From assembly GCF_000620105.1 (NCBI RefSeq), contig NZ_JHVK01000026.1:1-41091 (forward strand): 41,091 bases of DNA. Reading direction: 5' to 3'. Numbering within the stretch: position 1 is the stretch's first letter; each line of letters begins with the position of its first letter. The translations under genes were made by a program, and so were the position numbers. The stretch comes from Microvirgula aerodenitrificans DSM 15089. Its GTDB lineage: Bacteria > Pseudomonadota > Gammaproteobacteria > Burkholderiales > Aquaspirillaceae. The notes under the pieces were generated by a model that was not told the origin of the DNA, did not search any database, and saw nothing but the letters and a program-made list of their open reading frames with translations. Positions 1 through 7,452 of this stretch are shown here, piece by piece.

Positions 1-3000
1 ATGGCGAAGCCGGCTTCGATCTGCTTCTGGTCGAAGATCGGTTTCAGGGCGTTGCCGGTGGCGCGGGTATCCCGGCTCAGGCTGGCCAGGGCAGCGGTCT
101 GGGCCGGGCTGCTGTCGGCCACTTCCAGCGTGCCGGGCGCCATCGCGCTGCGCGTCACGCTGCTCGCGCTGTCGCTGGCCGCCATCGCGCCCGGTGGGGC
201 GATACTGACCCCGCCGCCCTGCAGCGGGCTGCGGGTTTGGGGGTCGCCGGGCTGCTTGTCGCCGGCAGGGGCGTCGCCCTGCGGGGTGTCCTGTTGCGGG
301 GTCCCCGTCCCTCCCCCGCCTCCGCTGTAGCCGCCGCCGGCACTGAAGCTGCTGGCACGGTAGGCCGCACGGTTGATCAGGGCGCTGTGGTTCAGCGAGC
401 CGGTCCGCAGCCGGTTCTGCGTCGCGGCCGCCGTGCTGTCGATCACCGCACCCTTCAGCGTGGTCGTCCCGGCCACGTCAAGGTCGAAGCCGCCGTCACC
501 GGCGCGCAGTGCCGTCTGTTCGCGCACGCTGAGGTAGTCGCTGTCGATCTGCTGCAGGCTGGCGTCAGCGCTGACCGAGTAGCCATAGCCGTAGGTCCCG
601 CTGGCGTTCAGCGACATGTCTCGCTGGCTGAAGTCGTGCCGGTCCTGCAGGCTTTCCAGGCTCAGGCCGCCCCCGGTCCGGAGTTCGATCCGCCGACCGC
701 GCCCTTCGGCGCCGCGCAGCGTGATGTCGCCACCGGCGTTCAGCGTCAGCGTCCCGCCGGCCGCCAGCCGGCCGGGCAGCTGTTCCACGTCGTCGCCCTC
801 GCTTCGACCCTGCGAGAGACCGCCGCGGAGATGGAAGCCGACCGCCGCTCCCTTGCCCTGGCCCCCGCCGTAGCTGGCGGCGAGGCCGAATCCGCCCTGG
901 CTGCCGTGCTGTCGGCGGCGCTGTTGCTGCCAGTGCCGGGCCGCTTCGACGGTGAGGGCGCCGTCCGCGCTCAGGCTCAGGCCGCCACCGGCGCGGATCT
1001 CGCTGCCGCGCAGCCGGATTCCGCTGTCCTCGCCCGCACCATGGGCACGGAGGCTGGCGTCGCCGCCGGCCACCAGTTGGGCGCCCCGGGCCTGTTCGCC
1101 GTGTCGTTGCTGTCGCTGCTCGTTGCGGCTGTTGCCCACGGTCAGGCTGACGGTGATGCCGCCCCCCTTCGGATTGGCCTTCAGCGCGTCGTACAGGTTT
1201 TTGCCGGCCAGGGCGCCGCCGGCGCCGGCCAGCAGTTTCAGGCGCGGGTCGTCGCTGTCGGCCGAGGCCTGCTGCAGCTGGCGGGCGGTTTCGTAAGCGG
1301 TGATCACCGGGCTGCTGACCCGCAGTGACAGACCCGACTGGCGGAAGGTGGTGTCGTTGCGCTGTTCGCTGCGCTCGCGGGCTTCGCCCAGTGTGATCCG
1401 CTGCGCATCGAGTCCGATGTCGCCGCGGGGCGCCAGCACCTGGCTGCCGGTCTGCCGGTAGTCACGGCCGGCGGACAGGGTCACCCCGCCGTCGGTGGCA
1501 CCGACCAGGCTGGCCACGGCACGTTCCCCCTCCTCCCGCTGCCGGTGCCGCTGTTCCTGCTCCCCGGCAGTGAAGCCGATGCTGCCGCCCCGGAACACCC
1601 CGCTGGTCAGTTGTTGCCGGTAGTGGTCAAGCGTGTGCCGGCTGTACCCGGCGCTGAGCGCCAGGTCACGGCCGGCCTGCAGCCGGGTGTCCTGTGTCGA
1701 CGCTGCCTGGCTGGCGCTCAGTTCAAGGTCCCGGCCGGCCTGCAGCTGCAGCCGCTCGCCGCTGAGGGTGCTGGCCCGGATCTGCTGCTGGTCCAGTGTG
1801 TCGCGGGTGGTCTCCAGCGTGCTGCTCAGCTGACCGCGGTGCTGTACCTGCAGCAGCTGGTCGACATGCTGCCAGGCCTCGCCGCCGATCAGGCGCAGGT
1901 CGCGGCCGGCCACGGCGGCCAGGTCGCCGTGTTCGCTGCGCGCCTGCACCGCGCGGGTATGCAGGTCGCGGCCGGCGCTCAGTACCTGGTCGCTGCGGCT
2001 CTGGAGCCGGCTGCCGACGTCGTCGCGCCGGGCGTCGTGGCGCCAGTTGCTGTTACTCCATTGCGTCAGGTGCGTGCTGCCGGTGGCGACGCTGCCCAGG
2101 CTCAGGTCACGACCGGCGTGCACGCCGGTCTGACCCCGGCTGTCGAGTTCTGCCCCCATGACCTGCAGGTCACGCCCGGCGCGCAGGGTCAGCCGGCCAT
2201 CGTCCCCGCGCAGGGTCAGCCGCGCCACCTGGTCAACATGGGTGCTGCTGCCCTGGGCATGCGCCGTGTGCCGGGTGGTGGTGCTGACGGTCAGGTCGCG
2301 CCCGGCCTGCATGTCGAGCCGGGATGCGCCGTCGACGGCGGTGCCGTACAGCCCGATATCGCCCGTGGCGCGGAGGTCGAGCTCATCGCCGCTGATCCGG
2401 CCACCGGCCAGCCGGATCTGGCCGGCGCGCAGCGCCAGTTCGCGGCCGGCAAGCTTGCCGCTGCTGTACAGCGTGCCGTCGATCTTGAGCCCGATCCGGT
2501 CGGCCGACAGCAGCGCACCGCTGCCGTCAAGGTCGCCGGGCCGGACCTGCACGTACAGTTGCGGCACCAGTGCCCGGGTCGTGCTGCCGTCCGCCTGCCG
2601 GATGTCGTGCTCGACCAGCCACACCATGTCGCTGGTCAGTTGTGCCATCTGTGCGGCGCTCAGCGCCACGCCGGGCACCAGTTGCCACGCCCGCGCCTGG
2701 GTCACGCCGCTGTCCAGCAGTGCCCGGTACTGCGCCTCGTCGTTGCGATGCTGGCCGAGGAAGCGCCGACCGGTCAGCGCCATGACCTGTTCGCGCACCA
2801 GCCGCTGTTCATGAAAGCCGTCACCCAGCCGGCGCTGGACATGGCGCGGGTCGACCTGCAACTGGGCCAGTTGCGCATCCGACGACAGCCAGCGCCGGCG
2901 GTCGGTATAGCGCGGGTCGGTTTCGACCACGTAACGGTCCGGTTCCTGTGCCGGGCGGAACAGGCGGCTGTCATCCTGCTCCAGCTCCAGTCCGCCGGTA

Positions 3001-5408
3001 CGGACCACGCTGTCCGGGCGCTCCACCTCGGTCCACGCCTTCTTCCCCGGCCGTGGCTTCAGTTGCGTGCCGCTGCCCACCGGCTGGCTGTGGCCGCGAT
3101 AGTCGACCACGCCGAGGCCGATCGTCTGCTCGGTCTGCGGTGTGTACGGCCGCGACGCGTAGCCCTGCCAGTCCTTCTTGTGCTTTTCCAGCAGGCTGGG
3201 GGTCCGCTTGATGCGCCAGTAGCTGTCGGCGACGCCATCGTCGCGGACGATCCGGGTGCCGGTCGCGTCGAGGTTGTCCAGCTTGCCAATGGGGCCGTCC
3301 AGCAGGCCGCCGGCGAGGATGTGGCTCTTGTCGTTGACCAGCCGGTCCGCCTCCAGCCATATCCGGCCCCCGGCCAGGATCCGGCCGGGGGCCGACGTGG
3401 TGATCCGGCTTGCGTAGGTCCGCCGGGTATAGCTGTACTGGGTGTAGCGGTCGGTCTTGCCTTCCGGCGTGCGCAGCCGCATCACTTCGTCTTTGAAGTT
3501 CTCGATGCCGGGCCGCTCACGCCGGTAGCGGTCTGGCGAGCCATACGGCTGGAATTCGGTGATGGCCTCCTCGCTGACCGGCACCACCTCGCTGGCGAAG
3601 TGATCGTTGTCATTGCGGATCTGCGCCGCCGCGATCTGCAGATCGCCGAGCGCCTCGATGGTGCTGCTGCGGTTGACCAGCGTCTGCGCCCGGCCGCTGG
3701 CGCGGCCTTGCGCGTCCAGCGTGCCGCCGATCGCCAGCCCGCCGGCACTGAACAGCAGTCCCCGTTCCCGGTTCAGCAGCGACGCGGTGCCGACGTCCAG
3801 CTGTTCGCTCGCGGCGAGGGTGCCTCCCTCTTCGTTGAGCACGGACGCGCTGGCGATCGCCAGCCGGTCGCCATCGATCAGGCCCAGGTTGTGCAAGCGG
3901 CCGGCGATGTGCAGCCGGGTCTCGCCGGCGCGGATCTCGCCGGTGGCGGCGTTGTCGAGGGCGGCAGCGCGCAGTGTCAGGGCGCCCACCGCGAGCAGTT
4001 TGCCGTGGTTGTACAGATGCCCGCCGACATGCAGTGCGGCCTCGCCGTCGGCCTGCCACTGGCCGCGATGGGTGACGTCACCGTCGACATTCAGCGTCAG
4101 CGCACCCCGGCTGGACCACTTGCTGTCGGGCGCCGACAGCGACCCCGCCCGCAGTGTCATCTGCCCGGCCTTGACCACCGCCCCGTCGCTGACCATCTGG
4201 CCCGGGGTGGCAAAGGCCAGCCGCCCGCCGGCGGTCAGCTTTGCCCGGCGCAGGCTCAGCGGGCCGTCACTGTCCAGCGTGATGGTCGCGGCCTTCAGCG
4301 TGCTGTCGTCGAGGTCGACGCTGGCGGCACCGAGTGTCAGCGAATCGCTCGCGCTCAGCGTGCCGCTCGCCTGCAAGGCCCCCTCGCTGTGGAGGTGGAC
4401 ATGGCGGGCGCTGAGCTGGCCGCTGTGCTGCTGTCGCCCGGCATGCACGCTCAGTTCGCCACCGGCACTCAGCGTGCCACGCTGGTGCAGCGCATGTGCC
4501 GTCAGCCGGGCGCTGCCCTCGCTGTGCACCGTGCCGCTGACTTCCAGCCGGCCGTCGGCATGCAGCACCAGTCCGCCGTCGCCGGCGGTAACCTTGCCGC
4601 CGAGGTTGACGCCGACGCCGTGCTCGGTGCCGGTCAGGAAGATCTTGCCGGCATACATGCCGCCGAGCAGGGCCGAATCCAGCGCGAACTGCGGCCGGGT
4701 GGCCGCGTCGGCGGCCTCGGGGCTCACGCTGTCGCCGTCGGCGCTGATGCGGTTGGCGCCGGTCACCACCCGCAGGTGTCTGGCCCACAGCCCGGCGTTG
4801 ATTTCGACCGCACGGGCAAAGATCGCGGTGTGGCTGCTCAAGCCGGCATACAGCCCGGCGCCCTCGATGCGCACCGTGCCATTGCTGACGCGAAAGCTGT
4901 CCAGATTGCCCTGCGGGCCGGGCTGCGGCCGGCCGGTGCTCAGCGTGCTGCGGTCGGCATTGATGAAACCGCAGCCGGCGCAGGTGATGCCGGACGGGTT
5001 GGCGACGATGACGTCGGCGCGAGGACCGGCCACTTCCAGCAGGCCGCGCAGCAGGCTGGGCTGGCTGCTGTTGACCTCGTTGATGATCAGCCGGGCACTG
5101 CCGTTGGCCAGGGCCGGATTGCTGCGCACCCAGCCGCCAAGCTCGGTCTGCACGTCGTGGCGGGCGTTGTTGAGGATGGCGCCGCGCGGGCCGACGTCGA
5201 ACTGGCGGTAATGGTTGTGCGAAACGCCTGCGGCGTTGGGGGTCTGGATGTCGACCTGCGGCAGGCCGCTGGCGGTGCGCTGCACCACCGGCTGCTGCGT
5301 GCTCGCGGCCCCCGGATCAGCGACGATGCCGTCCGCGCCGGCACCGGCAGCCAGCAGGAACAGCAGCGGAAGCAGCAGGGACGGCACGCAGCGGCGGACG
5401 AGGGGCAT
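1..5408 (-). CDS. Filamentous-haemagglutinin / CdiA-type two-partner-secretion exoprotein (3' end beyond left edge)
   Basis: Large secreted beta-helical adhesin or contact-dependent-inhibition stick, expected to cross the outer membrane through a TpsB/CdiB partner that is not in this window. From the ATG at 5408 the frame stays open to the left edge, about 1802 codons. Residues 1-25 are a signal peptide (basic MPLVRR, then a leucine-rich core). A TPS secretion domain follows, with the NPSG signature at residue 137 just before a CAGC stretch. Haemagglutinin repeats of the LxAGRDL type recur through residues 270-1650. Around residues 826-890 lies the YVVETDPRYTDRRRWLSSD / RLGDGFHEQRLVREQ block common to CdiA-like proteins. 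The visible end (PIFDQKQIEAGFA, after a Gly/Pro/Gln-rich linker) matches the pre-toxin region, so the variable toxin and any immunity gene should lie to the left. An in-frame GTG at 5441 is an alternative start. Whether it is a CDI toxin or only an adhesin cannot be decided here. Confidence 0.93.
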   Translation of the reverse strand, partial: MPLVRRCVPSLLLPLLFLLAAGAGADGIVADPGAASTQQPVVQRTASGLPQVDIQTPNAAGVSHNHYRQFDVGPRGAILNNARHDVQTELGGWVRSNPALANGSARLIINEVNSSQPSLLRGLLEVAGPRADVIVANPSGITCAGCGFINADRSTLSTGRPQPGPQGNLDSFRVSNGTVRIEGAGLYAGLSSHTAIFARAVEINAGLWARHLRVVTGANRISADGDSVSPEAADAATRPQFALDSALLGGMYAGKIFLTGTEHGVGVNLGGKVTAGDGGLVLHADGRLEVSGTVHSEGSARLTAHALHQRGTLSAGGELSVHAGRQQHSGQLSARHVHLHSEGALQASGTLSASDSLTLGAASVDLDDSTLKAATITLDSDGPLSLRRAKLTAGGRLAFATPGQMVSDGAVVKAGQMTLRAGSLSAPDSKWSSRGALTLNVDGDVTHRGQWQADGEAALHVGGHLYNHGKLLAVGALTLRAAALDNAATGEIRAGETRLHIAGRLHNLGLIDGDRLAIASASVLNEEGGTLAASEQLDVGTASLLNRERGLLFSAGGLAIGGTLDAQGRASGRAQTLVNRSSTIEALGDLQIAAAQIRNDNDHFASEVVPVSEEAITEFQPYGSPDRYRRERPGIENFKDEVMRLRTPEGKTDRYTQYSYTRRTYASRITTSAPGRILAGGRIWLEADRLVNDKSHILAGGLLDGPIGKLDNLDATGTRIVRDDGVADSYWRIKRTPSLLEKHKKDWQGYASRPYTPQTEQTIGLGVVDYRGHSQPVGSGTQLKPRPGKKAWTEVERPDSVVRTGGLELEQDDSRLFRPAQEPDRYVVETDPRYTDRRRWLSSDAQLAQLQVDPRHVQRRLGDGFHEQRLVREQVMALTGRRFLGQHRNDEAQYRALLDSGVTQARAWQLVPGVALSAAQMAQLTSDMVWLVEHDIRQADGSTTRALVPQLYVQVRPGDLDGSGALLSADRIGLKIDGTLYSSGKLAGRELALRAGQIRLAGGRISGDELDLRATGDIGLYGTAVDGASRLDMQAGRDLTVSTTTRHTAHAQGSSTHVDQVARLTLRGDDGRLTLRAGRDLQVMGAELDSRGQTGVHAGRDLSLGSVATGSTHLTQWSNSNWRHDARRDDVGSRLQSRSDQVLSAGRDLHTRAVQARSEHGDLAAVAGRDLRLIGGEAWQHVDQLLQVQHRGQLSSTLETTRDTLDQQQIRASTLSGERLQLQAGRDLELSASQAASTQDTRLQAGRDLALSAGYSRHTLDHYRQQLTSGVFRGGSIGFTAGEQEQRHRQREEGERAVASLVGATDGGVTLSAGRDYRQTGSQVLAPRGDIGLDAQRITLGEARERSEQRNDTTFRQSGLSLRVSSPVITAYETARQLQQASADSDDPRLKLLAGAGGALAGKNLYDALKANPKGGGITVSLTVGNSRNEQRQQRHGEQARGAQLVAGGDASLRAHGAGEDSGIRLRGSEIRAGGGLSLSADGALTVEAARHWQQQRRRQHGSQGGFGLAASYGGGQGKGAAVGFHLRGGLSQGRSEGDDVEQLPGRLAAGGTLTLNAGGDITLRGAEGRGRRIELRTGGGLSLESLQDRHDFSQRDMSLNASGTYGYGYSVSADASLQQIDSDYLSVREQTALRAGDGGFDLDVAGTTTLKGAVIDSTAAATQNRLRTGSLNHSALINRAAYRASSFSAGGGYSGGGGGTGTPQQDTPQGDAPAGDKQPGDPQTRSPLQGGGVSIAPPGAMAASDSASSVTRSAMAPGTLEVADSSPAQTAALASLSRDTRATGNALKPIFDQKQIEAGFA

Positions 5409-5421
5409 GGTGACGGCGCGG

Positions 5422-5439
5422 GACGGATTGGACTCCGTC
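5422..5439 (-). promoter_or_regulatory. Small perfect hairpin in the 5' region of the exoprotein gene
   Basis: gacgga and tccgtc pair around a six-base loop, starting 14 bases upstream of the ATG at 5408 and overlapping the alternative GTG start at 5441. It contains the only GGAG-like ribosome-site candidate, so it could limit translation initiation. The structure is seen; the role is inferred. Confidence 0.35.
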
Positions 5440-5537
5440 ACGCTACGCGGCACAGGCGCGCATGCCATCTGCCGGATTCCCGAGTTGAAACGGGAAGCCG
5501 CTGATTATTTGCTGGTTTTTACTGTGAAGAGAGACAG

Positions 5538-5562
5538 AAAAAGCCGGGTTCAGTGCCCCAGC
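5538..5562 (-). terminator. Intrinsic terminator after the DUF2788 gene
   Basis: On the minus strand GCTGGG pairs with CCCGGC (one G-U) over an eight-base loop and is followed by five T. It lies 17 bases past the DUF2788 stop codon and would separate it from the exoprotein gene. Confidence 0.6.
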
Positions 5563-5578
5563 CCTCTTCGGTCAACGG

Positions 5579-5812
5579 TTACTTCAGGATCAGGAACTCG
5601 ACCAGCAGGTTCTTGAACACGAAACCGATCACGCCGGCGAACAGCGCCAGGAACAGCACGAAAGTACCGAACTTGCCGGCGCCGGACTTGCGTCCCAGAT
5701 CAAGGATGATGAAAGCCATGAAGACGATCAGGCCGCCAAGCAGCACGACCATCGAGATGTTGGTGAATTGTTCTTCGCTCAGATTGCTCAGATCCCACTT
5801 GCTGAAATCCAT
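5579..5812 (-). CDS. DUF2788 small membrane protein
   Basis: A 77-residue protein with an acidic, soluble N-terminus (MDFSKWDLSNLSEEQF) and two hydrophobic helices, at roughly residues 18-41 and 48-72, joined by a GRKSGAGKFGTF loop. The loop and second helix (GTFVLFLALFAGVIGFVFK) are the recognisable DUF2788 pattern, a family of unknown function in beta- and gammaproteobacteria; the length is normal. The start is supported by a GGGGAG ribosome site eight bases before the ATG. It stands alone between argG upstream (separated by a terminator) and the exoprotein gene downstream. Confidence 0.85.
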   Translation of the reverse strand: MDFSKWDLSNLSEEQFTNISMVVLLGGLIVFMAFIILDLGRKSGAGKFGTFVLFLALFAGVIGFVFKNLLVEFLILK

Positions 5813-5873
5813 GTAACACTCCCCTTTAGCAGATCAGCCGATTATATCGGTTGACGTGCCGCAACCTGATAGC

Positions 5874-5906
5874 AAAAAAACGCGAGGACAGCGCCTCGCG
5901 TTTTTT
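5874..5906 (-). terminator. Intrinsic terminator after argG (works on both strands)
   Basis: cgcgagg (5881-5887) and cctcgcg (5894-5900) form a perfect seven-base stem with a six-base loop. It is flanked by seven A on the left and six T on the right, so the hairpin has a U-tract in either direction. It lies 14 bases past the argG stop. Confidence 0.85.
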
Positions 5907-5919
5907 ACCTCAGACTGTC

Positions 5920-7149
5920 TCAGCCACGCTTGACCCTGGCATTGGCGGCAATCCGCATCCGCAGGGCGTTCAGCTTGATGAAGCCGGCTGCATCGGCGTG
6001 GTTGTAGGCGCCGCCATCTTCGTCGAAGGTGGCAATGGTCGGATCGAACAGGCTGTCGGTCTTCGATTCGCGGCCGACCACGATCACGTTGCCCTTGTAC
6101 AGCTTCAGCCGCACCCAGCCGTTCACGGTCGATTGCGATGCGTCGATCATCGCCTGCATCATCCTGCGTTCCGGGCTCCACCAGTAGCCGGTGTACAGCA
6201 TGCTGGCGTACTTCGGCATCAGTTCGTCCTTCAGGTGGGCGACTTCGCGGTCCAGCGTGATCGATTCGATCGCGCGGTGCGCCTTCAGCATGATGGTGCC
6301 CCCCGGGGTTTCGTAGCAGCCGCGCGATTTCATGCCGACATAACGGTTCTCGACGATGTCGAGGCGGCCGATGCCGTGCTTGCCGCCAAGCTGGTTCAGC
6401 TTGGTCAGCACTGCAGCCGGGCTCAGGGCCGTGCCGTTGATGGCGACGATATCGCCTCCCTTGTATTCCAGCTCGATGTATTCGGCTTCATCCGGTGCCT
6501 GTTCCGGCGAGCAGGTCCACAGCCACATGTCTTCTTCCGGCTCCTGGGCCGGATCTTCCAGCACGGTGCCTTCGTAGGAGATGTGCAGCAGGTTCGCATC
6601 CATCGAGTACGGGCTGCCGCCGTTCTTTTTCTTGCTGATGTCGATGCCGTGCTTCTCGGCATAGGCCAGCAGTTTTTCACGCGACAGCAGGTCCCATTCG
6701 CGCCACGGAGCGATGACGGTCACGTCCGGCTTCAGTGCGTAGTAGCCGAGTTCGAAACGCACCTGGTCGTTGCCCTTGCCGGTTGCGCCATGGCTGACGG
6801 CATCGGCGCCAACCTGGTTGGCGATCTCGATCTGGCGCTTGGCGATCAGCGGACGGGCGATCGAGGTGCCGAGCAGGTACTCGCCTTCATAAACTGCATT
6901 GGCGCGGAACATCGGGAACACGAAGTCGCGGACGAATTCTTCGCGCAGATCGTCGATGAAGATGTTGTCGGGATTGATGCCGAGCGCAATGGCTTTCTTG
7001 CGCGCCGGTTCCACTTCCTCGCCCTGGCCGATATCGGCGGTGAAGGTCACCACCTCACACTGGTAGGTGTCCTGCAGCCATTTGAGAATGACCGAGGTGT
7101 CCAGGCCGCCTGAATAGGCGAGTACAACTTTCTTTACATCGTGGTGCAT
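5920..7149 (-). CDS. argG: Argininosuccinate synthase
   Basis: Cytoplasmic enzyme of arginine biosynthesis that joins citrulline and aspartate using ATP to give argininosuccinate. The 409-residue product has the N-type ATP-pyrophosphatase loop AYSGGLDTS at residues 11-19, and GATGKGNDQ and [14 protein letters not shown] blocks characteristic of the family; the length is normal. The ATG at 7149 is preceded by GGGA at about 12 bases. It is the only arginine-synthesis gene here and sits alone between two intrinsic terminators. The upstream one lies about 20 bases before the start codon and belongs to an arginine-rich leader-peptide region (see 7170-7358), which implies control by transcription attenuation. 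Confidence 0.97.
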   Translation of the reverse strand: MHHDVKKVVLAYSGGLDTSVILKWLQDTYQCEVVTFTADIGQGEEVEPARKKAIALGINPDNIFIDDLREEFVRDFVFPMFRANAVYEGEYLLGTSIARPLIAKRQIEIANQVGADAVSHGATGKGNDQVRFELGYYALKPDVTVIAPWREWDLLSREKLLAYAEKHGIDISKKKNGGSPYSMDANLLHISYEGTVLEDPAQEPEEDMWLWTCSPEQAPDEAEYIELEYKGGDIVAINGTALSPAAVLTKLNQLGGKHGIGRLDIVENRYVGMKSRGCYETPGGTIMLKAHRAIESITLDREVAHLKDELMPKYASMLYTGYWWSPERRMMQAMIDASQSTVNGWVRLKLYKGNVIVVGRESKTDSLFDPTIATFDEDGGAYNHADAAGFIKLNALRMRIAANARVKRG

Positions 7150-7169
7150 TTCTATTTTCCCGTCCGGAT

Positions 7170-7206
7170 AAAAAAAGGGCGGCGCTTAAATGAATAAGCG
7201 CCGCCC
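7170..7206 (-). terminator. Leader terminator (attenuator) immediately upstream of argG
   Basis: On the minus strand GGGCGGCGCTTA pairs perfectly with TAAGCGCCGCCC (12 bp, six-base loop) and is followed directly by seven T (7176-7170). It ends 20 bases before the argG ATG, so every transcript coming from upstream must read through it. Its 5' arm (7204-7198, GCGGCGC) is also fully complementary to GCGCCGC at 7284-7278 inside the leader-peptide gene, giving a competing antiterminator. Confidence 0.9.
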
Positions 7207-7235
7207 GTTTTGGGGTTGAGATGAACGCTGAGCCT

Positions 7236-7349
7236 CTAGCCCTCGCCCACCAACGACGCATGCAGATAGCCGCGGACGCGGCGCACTCGTCGTGCGCCGT
7301 CCGCGCGGCTACGTCGCAGCGCATCAAGTTGGTGGAAAGCGTCAAGCAT
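7236..7349 (-). CDS. Arginine-rich leader peptide of argG
   Basis: A 37-codon reading frame (40 codons from the ATG at 7358) ending in TAG 30 bases before the terminator stem. Its centre reads RRSRADGARRVRRVR: eight Arg in fifteen codons, three of them CGA, normally a rare codon in GC-rich proteobacteria. The ATG at 7349 is preferred because CAGGG lies nine bases upstream; the ATG at 7358 abuts that site directly. This is the layout of amino-acid attenuator leader peptides (as for trp, his, leu), but for arginine and in front of argG. Translation is inferred, not shown. Confidence 0.75.
   Translation of the reverse strand: MLDAFHQLDALRRSRADGARRVRRVRGYLHASLVGEG
7272..7304 (-). promoter_or_regulatory. 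Pause/anti-antiterminator hairpin formed by the Arg codons of the argG leader
   Basis: gcggac (7272-7277) pairs with gtccgc (7299-7304) and ggcgcac (7280-7286) with gtgcgcc (7292-7298): 13 bp with a two-base bulge and a five-base loop. Its distal arm contains the GCGCCGC that can instead pair with the terminator's 5' arm. A ribosome stalled on the first Arg pair (7316-7311) would cover the proximal arm and favour the antiterminator; a ribosome that reaches the TAG at 7236 would let this hairpin reform and the terminator act. Confidence 0.7.
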
Positions 7350-7420
7350 CTGGTTCATCCCTGAAATTCGATCGTGGAGCCGGGTCCGTGCCGCTGGACG
7401 TCAGCCAAGGTCTGTCGATG

Positions 7421-7449
7421 ATTTTTACGGAATTGCGACACAGATGCAA
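7421..7449 (-). promoter_or_regulatory. Candidate promoter of the argG leader
   Basis: On the minus strand TTGCAT (7449-7444) and TAAAAAT (7427-7421) are 16-17 bases apart, which would give a leader of about 245 bases. The -35 box overlaps a perfect inverted repeat, ATGCAAG-N6-CTTGCAT (7444-7463), which spans the decarboxylase stop codon and could be an operator. Matches are modest. Confidence 0.4.
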
Positions 7450-7452
7450 GCG

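Noticed and set aside
1545-5504. 1319-codon plus-strand open frame
   Set aside because: It is the antisense mirror of the exoprotein gene in GC-rich DNA; no domain, ribosome site or composition supports it, while the minus strand has a signal peptide and TPS motifs.
7055-7345. 96-codon minus-strand frame containing RRWW
   Set aside because: It overlaps the leader peptide in another frame, runs through the terminator and into argG, and has no ribosome site; the Arg-rich frame fits the attenuator better.
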